Part shown: positions 1 to 4,780 of the stretch, in pieces | Layout: every line of letters begins with the position of its first letter | Numbering within the stretch: the stretch's first letter is position 1 | Source: a bacterium | GTDB lineage: Bacteria > Patescibacteriota > Gracilibacteria > UBA1369 > GCA-2718715 | DNA: 5,336 nt | Reading direction: 5' to 3' | Assembly (NCBI GenBank): GCA_030426295.1 | Contig: JAUHYY010000072.1 | Location: 1 to 5,336, forward strand | Program-made: the position numbers and the translations under genes | Notes under the pieces: model-generated | Told to the model about the DNA's origin: nothing | Database searches by the model: none | The model's input: only the letters and a program-made list of their open reading frames with translations

Positions 1-81
1 TAGAGGTATAATCCAATGCTGCAGTATGCATAGTTTTATCTCTTCGTTTTCGTTTAATTTTGGATTAGTTTTTTCTAGCAT
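1..81 (-). CDS. N-terminal fragment of an unrecognised protein, cut by window edge
   Basis: Reading leftward on the minus strand from an ATG at 81-79, 27 codons stay open to the window edge. The visible start is charged and hydrophilic (MLEKTNPKLNENEEIK) and is followed by a more hydrophobic stretch (LCILQHWIIPL). The ATG lies 1 nt after the stop of the upstream 75-residue membrane protein (TAATATG arrangement), which suggests translational coupling in one transcript. There is no Shine-Dalgarno sequence in front of it. No family can be named from 27 residues. A chance open frame of this length is possible, and the tight junction with the upstream gene is the main argument for it being real. 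Confidence 0.4.
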   Translation of the reverse strand, partial: MLEKTNPKLNENEEIKLCILQHWIIPL

Positions 82-82
82 A

Positions 83-310
83 TTAATTGCTTAGTACGTA
101 TGTAGTTGTTACGAATGTTGATCCAACTATTACAGCTGCATAAAAAAGCATGGCCATATATACCTGGAACACCTCGATTTTTGACTTGCTTGTGTTCAAC
201 ATAGTTTTTTGACGATGCTGGATTTTAAATACATTTTTTAAAACTAACACCATGGTCAGAAGTGAAATTGAATTGATGATAATAAATAAACTCTCAAAAG
301 GCTTTAACAT
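83..310 (-). CDS. Small two-helix membrane protein, unknown function
   Basis: This 75-residue protein has two hydrophobic segments, at about residues 8-28 and 48-68. They are joined by a basic loop (K29, H32, R33, K35, K42, K44). By the positive-inside rule the loop would be cytoplasmic and both ends outside, giving a membrane hairpin. There is no lipobox, Cys residue, catalytic motif or recognised family signature. The ATG at 310 is preceded by AT-rich sequence with no Shine-Dalgarno and no convincing promoter. The gene lies on the same strand as the SLH gene but is separated from it by a strong terminator, so it probably has its own promoter in 311-369. Its TAA is followed 1 nt later by another ATG, suggesting a small operon continuing out of the window. 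Two-helix shapes occur in holins, VirB2-like pilins and small toxins, but nothing here selects one of these. Confidence 0.6.
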   Translation of the reverse strand: MLKPFESLFIIINSISLLTMVLVLKNVFKIQHRQKTMLNTSKSKIEVFQVYMAMLFYAAVIVGSTFVTTTYVLSN

Positions 311-369
311 TCATAAGTATTAGACTTTAACTAATGGTACAATTATTTAACCTTATTAGTAAAGGAACT

Positions 370-399
370 AAAAAAGCGCTTGTCGATATGACAAGCGCT
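370..399 (-). terminator. Rho-independent terminator of the SLH-protein gene
   Basis: A perfect 10-bp stem (AGCGCTTGTC at 375-384 pairing with GACAAGCGCT at 390-399) closes a 5-base loop (385-389). On the minus strand it is followed directly by a run of T (375-370 on the plus strand is all A). It starts 24 bases past the SLH gene stop, which is the usual place. On the plus strand the hairpin is followed only by CTGTGTTT, so it should terminate mainly in the leftward direction. It separates SLH transcription from the small membrane gene downstream. Confidence 0.9.
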
Positions 400-422
400 C
401 TGTGTTTAAATTCTATGTAGTA

Positions 423-1460
423 CTATCTATTCGTAAGATATTGGTAAATAGCGATTGAAACATCTTCTCTAGAAAGTTTCTTTGTAGCATTTAAAGTATC
501 TGATTCCCAATGAGGAAAAAGGTCATATTTATCGACAACTCCAACGTACTGTTCATACCATGCATCCTCTTCTACATCAGTCTGTGAATATTCTAGATCT
601 GTTTCTAAATCAAAAGTAAGAGTTAGCATTTTTAGGAACTCTACAGTATTTACTTCTTTTGCAGGCTTAAATAATCCATCTGGGTATCCTTCAATAATTC
701 CTCGTTCTGCTGATTCAATTACGAAACGTGCATACCATTCACCTTTAAGCACATCTGAAAATCCGCCGTTTTTACCAGTATGTAGACTGAATGTGTCTCC
801 TAATCTAGCAAATAGTAAGAATTTTGCTGCTTCTGCACGGTTTACTTCTCGTTCTCCTTTGAATTCTCCGTCAGGGTATCCTCCTAGAACTGCTCTTCTA
901 TAAAGCTCTGCTGCTGATTGTCCTTCTAGTTCTGACATGTCTGTGTCTGGGAAAGGATTGTTGTATTTATCGAAAGTTGTGATTACTTCGTCTTCGAATC
1001 CAGCAGGTGGAATTTCTACTTTTTCTGCTGTTTTAGTTACATCAAATAAAATGTCTCCATCTACTTCTTCTGGATTGATTCCATCTGTACAATCTACTTT
1101 TTTATCTGTTGTAACTACGCAAAGTGCGAAGTATTTTTCTGTGCTTAGTCTGTAATCTAAAAAGAAGCTAGTTTTGTCGCTGCTTTCGTAATATTTAAGA
1201 GTTGTGTCTGTAGGGTATACAGGTTTTTCGTTTTCTAGAGAGTAAACTAATTTGTAGTATAAAAAGTCGTCTCCTGTATATTCATCCCACTCGAATGACA
1301 TACTGTTGTTGTACATAATAGCTTCAAAATCTGTGTCGAAGAATTCTTCGTAAGAATATTCGTTTGATTGAGTGCTAGTTGTAGTAGTGCCTTCTGCAAA
1401 TGCTGCTGTAGGTACAGCTAAAAGCGTAGCTATTGTTAGTAATGATATAAATTTCTTCAT
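423..1460 (-). CDS. Secreted SLH-domain surface protein with a beta-sandwich-like N-terminal region
   Basis: This is a 345-residue exported protein. Residues 1-22 form a classic signal peptide: KK, a hydrophobic core, then an AFA site with predicted cleavage after A22. Residues about 50-125 have alternating aromatic/hydrophobic strands (FEWDEYTG, YYKLVYS, EKYFALCVV) resembling a fibronectin-III/Ig-like sandwich. C114 and C124 are the only cysteines in the mature protein and may form a disulfide. Three SLH repeats follow, at about 170-220 (GGYPDGEF, NRAE), 234-285 (FSDV, EWYARFV, GIIEGYPDGLFKP, NTVE) and 293-342 (TDV, WYEQYV, SRED). In known SLH proteins such triplets bind secondary cell-wall polymer and anchor the protein at the surface. 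Only the first repeat keeps a near-canonical TRAE-type motif. The gene is divergent from htrA with abutting promoters and ends at a strong terminator. The SLH and secretion calls are firm. The sandwich fold and the specific role are inferred. Confidence 0.88.
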   Translation of the reverse strand: MKKFISLLTIATLLAVPTAAFAEGTTTTSTQSNEYSYEEFFDTDFEAIMYNNSMSFEWDEYTGDDFLYYKLVYSLENEKPVYPTDTTLKYYESSDKTSFFLDYRLSTEKYFALCVVTTDKKVDCTDGINPEEVDGDILFDVTKTAEKVEIPPAGFEDEVITTFDKYNNPFPDTDMSELEGQSAAELYRRAVLGGYPDGEFKGEREVNRAEAAKFLLFARLGDTFSLHTGKNGGFSDVLKGEWYARFVIESAERGIIEGYPDGLFKPAKEVNTVEFLKMLTLTFDLETDLEYSQTDVEEDAWYEQYVGVVDKYDLFPHWESDTLNATKKLSREDVSIAIYQYLTNR

Positions 1461-1485
1461 TTTTTAATGTTTAAAAAGTGGGTTA

Positions 1486-1514
1486 AAATTAACAAAATAT
1501 TGGATTTTGGTCAA
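1486..1514 (-). promoter_or_regulatory. Predicted sigma-70-type promoter of the SLH-protein gene
   Basis: On the minus strand TTGACC (plus-strand 1509-1514, 5 of 6 to consensus) is followed by a 17-base spacer and TAATTT (1486-1491). The spacer ends in TGT, giving an extended -10 (TGnTAATTT). The -10 itself is weak (3 of 6). The implied start near 1479 leaves a leader of about 19 bases with no Shine-Dalgarno. The call rests on spacing and sequence only. Confidence 0.5.
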
Positions 1515-1520
1515 TTGATC
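1509..1520. promoter_or_regulatory. Near-palindrome formed by two abutting -35 boxes; possible operator
   Basis: GGTCAATTGATC contains the perfect 8-base palindrome TCAATTGA (1511-1518). It extends to 12 bases with one mismatched pair (1510 against 1519). Its left half is the -35 box of the leftward SLH promoter and its right half is the -35 box of the rightward htrA promoter. The symmetry may just reflect two similar -35 boxes back to back. It could also be a binding site for a dimeric regulator acting on both genes. Confidence 0.4.
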
Positions 1521-1543
1521 TTTGGTCTCAGTTAAGCTAGAAT
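1515..1543 (+). promoter_or_regulatory. Predicted sigma-70-type promoter of htrA
   Basis: TTGATC (1515-1520, 4 of 6 to consensus), a 17-base spacer and TAGAAT (1538-1543, 5 of 6). The expected start near 1550 gives a leader of about 28 bases before the htrA ATG at 1578. No Shine-Dalgarno is present in that leader. Confidence 0.6.
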
Positions 1544-1577
1544 TCGTAGCCCTTATTTAGTATTTAACCAAGTATAA

Positions 1578-2753
1578 ATGCATTCAAATAAGACCCTGGC
1601 TGTATACGTGTTAACTGGATTTATTGCAGGTTTCATCGGATCACAGTTCGGAACACTGATTAATACAAGTAGTGATACTCAAGTTCAAAATAAAACAATA
1701 GTGGTAGAGGAATCTGACTATGTTGATGCGATTGAAAAAGTTTCGCCTTCAGTAGTTAGTATTGTTGCAACTAAAAATGTTCAACAGTTTTTTATTAACC
1801 CAGAGGATTTGTTTAATCCATTTGCAAGGCCACAATTAAGAGAAATTCCAGGCCAAGAGCAAGAAGTAGGCGGAGGTACTGGCTTTGTTGTAAGTGATGA
1901 TGGATTAGTTTTAACTAATAAACATGTAGTAAGCGATGATGATGCTGCATATACAGCTATCATGAATGACGGAACAACTTATTTTGCGAAAGTTATAAGT
2001 AAGGATCCATCAAATGACTTAGCGGTAATAAGACTTTATGAAGATGAAGACCATAAGAGAGAAGTGAAAGATTTAACTGCTGTTGAACTTGGTGACTCTG
2101 ACCAGACTAAAATTGGATCACAAGTACTTGCGATCGGTAATGCACTTGCTGAGTTCCAGAATACTTCGACTGCAGGGATTATAAGCGCAAAAGGTCGGCA
2201 AATTACTGCAGGGAGCCAAAATGGTGGTGAGTCTTCGCTGCTTAGCGGTTTAATTCAAACTGATGCTGCAATTAACCCTGGAAATTCTGGTGGACCATTA
2301 GTGAATCTTGCTGGGCAAGTTGTAGGTGTAAATACTGCAGTAGCTTCTGATGCAACTGGTATTGGTTTTGCGATTCCGGTCAATGATGTTAAGCCAGTTT
2401 TAGAGAGTATTGAAAAATACGGTGAAATTGTACGTGCTTATCTAGGCGTTCGATATACGCTGTTAAACCCTCAAATATCACAGCAATTAGGCTTAGAGCT
2501 TGATTATGGAGCTTACCTAGCTGATGATTTATCACAAAATTTGCCAGCTATAGTTAATGATAGCCCTGCAGATAGGGCAGGCTTCAAGGTCGGCGATATT
2601 ATTACAGAAGTTGAAGGTGAACAGATTGATAAAAATAATAACTTGCAATCAGTTGTGCGGGACTTCATTCCTGGTGATAAGATTTCAGTTAAAGTTTGGC
2701 GTGATGGATCTTTCGTTGATTTAAGTGTTACTTTAGGAGAATTTGAAAACTAG
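1578..2753 (+). CDS. htrA: HtrA/DegP-family membrane-anchored serine protease with one PDZ domain
   Basis: This 391-residue protein is a trypsin-like ATP-independent protease that degrades or refolds damaged proteins outside the cytoplasmic membrane. Residues about 7-28 are an uncleaved hydrophobic anchor (AVYVLTGFIAGFIGSQFG) with a short N-terminus inside. The protease domain spans about 47-280. The catalytic triad is intact: H116 in LTNKHVV, D147 in SNDLAVI and S237 in NPGNSGGPL. VGGGTGFVVS (97-106) and GIGFAIPV (261-268) are also family hallmarks. A single C-terminal PDZ domain (about 286-388, beginning RAYLGV, with SPADRAGFKVGDII) makes it DegS/bacterial-HtrA-like in layout, unlike two-PDZ DegP. 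The length is normal. A proline-rich stretch with two Phe residues (about 70-95) lies before the protease core. The gene is divergent from the SLH surface-protein gene and ends 1 nt before the metallo-hydrolase start. Confidence 0.95.
   Translation: MHSNKTLAVYVLTGFIAGFIGSQFGTLINTSSDTQVQNKTIVVEESDYVDAIEKVSPSVVSIVATKNVQQFFINPEDLFNPFARPQLREIPGQEQEVGGGTGFVVSDDGLVLTNKHVVSDDDAAYTAIMNDGTTYFAKVISKDPSNDLAVIRLYEDEDHKREVKDLTAVELGDSDQTKIGSQVLAIGNALAEFQNTSTAGIISAKGRQITAGSQNGGESSLLSGLIQTDAAINPGNSGGPLVNLAGQVVGVNTAVASDATGIGFAIPVNDVKPVLESIEKYGEIVRAYLGVRYTLLNPQISQQLGLELDYGAYLADDLSQNLPAIVNDSPADRAGFKVGDIITEVEGEQIDKNNNLQSVVRDFIPGDKISVKVWRDGSFVDLSVTLGEFEN
2735..2740 (+). promoter_or_regulatory. Shine-Dalgarno-like site inside the htrA end, for the metallo-hydrolase
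   Basis: AGGAGA lies 14 bases before the ATG at 2755 and only 2 bases before an in-frame TTG at 2743. The TTG is too close to be used, so the site favours the ATG start, though 14 bases is somewhat long. It is the only good Shine-Dalgarno sequence near any start in the window. Translational coupling to htrA (stop at 2751-2753) may do most of the work. Confidence 0.5.
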
Positions 2754-2754
2754 T

Positions 2755-3378
2755 ATGTTCTTCGAACAATTAAGCATTGGCGGATTTGATAAAAACTTTA
2801 ATTATTTTCTGGGTAAAGACACTTCAGAAGTTTGTGTTGTTGACCCAGTTAATATCGATGATCTATTGGAGCATGCTGAATGTTTAGAAATTGATAAAAT
2901 TGTAGCCGTACTCATTACCCACTCTCATTTTGATCATATCTCTGGAATTCAGGACCTAATTGATGCTATTGGCCCTGTTCCTGTTTATATTCATGAATCT
3001 GGGGCTAAAGAGCTTAAAGTTGGCTGTAGGACGGTCAAAGATGGTGATGTAATCAATGAAGCTGGGCTTGAAATTAAGGTTTATCATGTGCCTGGGCATA
3101 GATTTGACAGTGTGATGTATGAGTCTGGTGAAAACTTAGTGACTGGAGACACTCTATTTGTGGGTGGATGCGGAAGATGTGATTTACCTGGCAGTGATGT
3201 TAACGCAATGTATGACAGTCTTTATAAGGTTTTGCCCAGTTTAGATAAGAACTTAAAGGTTTGGCCTGGGCATAATTACGGCAAAACTCCCTCATCTACA
3301 TTGATGAAGGAGTTTGAATCAAATAAGTTTTTGAATTGTAGTTCTAAGAAAGAATTTATTTCTTTGAGGAATGATTAA
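2755..3378 (+). CDS. Metallo-beta-lactamase-fold hydrolase, glyoxalase II / persulfide dioxygenase-like
   Basis: This is a 207-residue, single-domain cytoplasmic metallo-hydrolase with no signal peptide. It keeps the full set of metal ligands: H56, H58, D60 and H61 in THSHFDH, H115 in VPGHRFDS, D132 in VTGDTLF, and H173 in WPGHNYG. The GGCGRCDLPGSD segment (137-148) and the PGHNYG..PSST tail resemble hydroxyacylglutathione-hydrolase/ETHE1-type proteins. It is shorter than classical glyoxalase II (about 250 residues) and lacks that enzyme's C-terminal helical thioester-substrate domain, so glutathione-thioester use is doubtful. The true substrate cannot be read from sequence. I chose the ATG at 2755 over an upstream TTG at 2743 because of the Shine-Dalgarno spacing and the usual MFFEQL-type start. 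It starts 1 nt after htrA, very likely in the same transcript, and its TAA overlaps the glyA stop. Confidence 0.9.
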   Translation: MFFEQLSIGGFDKNFNYFLGKDTSEVCVVDPVNIDDLLEHAECLEIDKIVAVLITHSHFDHISGIQDLIDAIGPVPVYIHESGAKELKVGCRTVKDGDVINEAGLEIKVYHVPGHRFDSVMYESGENLVTGDTLFVGGCGRCDLPGSDVNAMYDSLYKVLPSLDKNLKVWPGHNYGKTPSSTLMKEFESNKFLNCSSKKEFISLRND

Positions 3379-4634
3379 CCTTCAATTCCTGGACACGGGA
3401 AACCTGAGCAAAGCTCAAGTACTTCTGCATGGATAGTTTTTAGGCTTTCTTCATTGTGCGGGTCTTTGATTACTCTTTCCATCCATTCTGCGATTTTCTC
3501 CATTTCAGCTTCTTTGAAGCCTCTTGTAGTAACTGCTGGTGTTCCGATTCTTACTCCCGATGGGTCCATTGGGCTTCTTTCGTCGAATGGCACCATGTTG
3601 TAGTTACTTACAATTCCTGCTTTGTTTAGGGCTTCTGATACTACTTTTCCTGGTATATCGTGACTTTTAGCAGTATTTATAACCATTAAATGGTTGTCTG
3701 TTCCACCTGTAACTAGAACGAATCCTCTTTCCATCAATTTGTCAGCTAGGTGTTTTGCGTTTTTAACTACTTGCTGAGCGTATTCTTTGAATTCTGGCTG
3801 CATTGCTTCTTTGAACGCTACTGCGATTCCGGCTGTAGTGTGGTTGTGTGGTCCTCCTTGAAGTCCTGGTATGATTGCTTTGTCTATTGCTTGAGCGTGT
3901 TCAGCTTTAGAAAGGATGAATCCTCCTCTTGGACCTCTGATCGCTTTATGTGATGTAGATGTAACTACGTCTGCGTAAGGAACTGGATTTGGGTGAACTC
4001 CTCCAACGATTAACCCGTTAATGTGTGAGATGTCGGCTAATAAGTAAGCGCCTACTTCGTCTGCTATTTCTCTGAATTTAGCGAAGTCTACTATTCGTGG
4101 GTATGCAGTGTATCCGCATACGATAAGGTTTGGTTTGTGTTCTTTTGCTGCTTCCATTACTTGGTCGTAGTCGAGCATTTCTGTTTCTTTGTCTACGTGG
4201 TATGGCACTGAATTGTAGAATCTTGCAGACATATTGTATTTCCATCCATGTGTAAGATGACCACCTTCTAGTAAATGAAGACCCATGATTGTGTCCCCTT
4301 TTTCAAGGAGTGCGTAGTATGCAGCTGCATTTGCAGGGCTTCCTGAGTAAGGCTGTACGTTTGCGTGGTCTGCACCGAATAGCTCTTTTGCTCTTTCTAC
4401 AGCTAAGTTCTCTACTTCATCGATGTGTTCTTGGCCTTCATAGTAACGTTTTCCAGCGTATCCTTCTGAGTATTTGTTAGTTAAAACTGATCCTGATGCT
4501 TCTAGAACTGCTTGTGAAGCGTAGTTCTCTGAAGGGATAAGTCTTATCGCCTCAAATTGGCGTTTTTCTTCTGCCCGAATGGCATTATAAATTTGCGGAT
4601 CCTCTGCTTGGAGCGCTTTTAAATCTTGGCACAT
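3375..4634 (-). CDS. glyA: Serine hydroxymethyltransferase (GlyA)
   Basis: This 419-residue, full-length cytoplasmic PLP enzyme interconverts serine plus tetrahydrofolate with glycine plus 5,10-methylene-tetrahydrofolate. It supplies glycine and one-carbon units for purines, dTMP and methionine. Family residues are in place, close to E. coli numbering: S35 and E36 in IPSEN, Y55 and E57 in NKYSEGY, Y64/Y65 in GKRYYEG, H126 in GGHLTHG (stacks on PLP), D201 and H204 in DISHINGL, K230 in STSHKAIRGPRGG (Schiff-base lysine), and R362 in GVRIGTPA (substrate carboxylate). The ATG start gives a normal N-terminus. It is convergent with the metallo-hydrolase, with a 4-base overlap at the stops and no terminator between them. 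Codon choice favours C-ending codons (10 of 12 Phe are TTC), unlike htrA and the hydrolase, which suggests strong expression. No Shine-Dalgarno precedes the ATG. Confidence 0.98.
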   Translation of the reverse strand: MCQDLKALQAEDPQIYNAIRAEEKRQFEAIRLIPSENYASQAVLEASGSVLTNKYSEGYAGKRYYEGQEHIDEVENLAVERAKELFGADHANVQPYSGSPANAAAYYALLEKGDTIMGLHLLEGGHLTHGWKYNMSARFYNSVPYHVDKETEMLDYDQVMEAAKEHKPNLIVCGYTAYPRIVDFAKFREIADEVGAYLLADISHINGLIVGGVHPNPVPYADVVTSTSHKAIRGPRGGFILSKAEHAQAIDKAIIPGLQGGPHNHTTAGIAVAFKEAMQPEFKEYAQQVVKNAKHLADKLMERGFVLVTGGTDNHLMVINTAKSHDIPGKVVSEALNKAGIVSNYNMVPFDERSPMDPSGVRIGTPAVTTRGFKEAEMEKIAEWMERVIKDPHNEESLKTIHAEVLELCSGFPCPGIEG

Positions 4635-4661
4635 GGTGTTTTGAATATTAAATCCTATGTG

Positions 4662-4691
4662 ATCTTAACACACCAAATTTCTGGTTTTGAA
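4662..4691 (-). promoter_or_regulatory. glyA: Predicted glyA promoter, extended -10 type
   Basis: On the minus strand TTCAAA (plus-strand 4686-4691, 4 of 6 to consensus) is followed by an 18-base spacer and TAAGAT (4662-4667, 4 of 6). The spacer ends in TGT, so the -10 has the TGn extension. The predicted start near 4655 gives a leader of about 20 bases. Both boxes are imperfect, so the call is moderate at best. Confidence 0.4.
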
Positions 4692-4720
4692 GGTGTTTTA
4701 TTTTTTGTTGAATTTAGTAC

Positions 4721-4749
4721 TTGACAAAATAGTTATTATGTATTAAAGT
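4721..4749 (+). promoter_or_regulatory. Predicted promoter of the right-edge gene, perfect -35
   Basis: TTGACA (4721-4726) matches the -35 consensus exactly. A 17-base spacer leads to TAAAGT (4744-4749, 4 of 6 for the -10). TATTAA at 4741-4746 is an alternative -10, but its 14-base spacer is too short. The start near 4756 leaves a leader of about 25 bases before the ATG at 4781. The leader contains a minimal ATG-TAA (4764-4769) and no Shine-Dalgarno. Confidence 0.55.
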
Positions 4750-4780
4750 TTGGTTCATTAAAAATGTAAACCCGCAAACA

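Noticed and set aside
334..420. A 28-codon plus-strand frame from ATG to TAG between the SLH gene and the small membrane gene
   Set aside because: It runs straight through the perfect terminator hairpin, has no promoter or Shine-Dalgarno, and its codons are explained by the stem sequence.
2743..2754. An upstream TTG start for the metallo-hydrolase that would overlap htrA by 11 bases
   Set aside because: The AGGAGA site ends only 2 bases before this TTG, and the protein's natural start (MFFEQL) is at the ATG at 2755.
3353..3369. AAAGAA-TTTAT-TTCTTT inverted repeat at the end of the hydrolase gene, as a possible glyA terminator
   Set aside because: The 6-bp stem is nearly all A/T and no T-tract follows. 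It is likely chance in AT-rich sequence.
3398..3418. Hairpin TGAGC-AAA-GCTCA near the glyA 3' end, as a possible terminator for the metallo-hydrolase
   Set aside because: It lies within glyA codons for conserved C-terminal residues (LELCSGFP), the stem is short, and no T-run follows on either strand.
4635..4780. A glycine or tetrahydrofolate riboswitch upstream of glyA
   Set aside because: The predicted leader is only about 20 bases, and the whole intergenic region is AT-rich without the paired helices such aptamers need.
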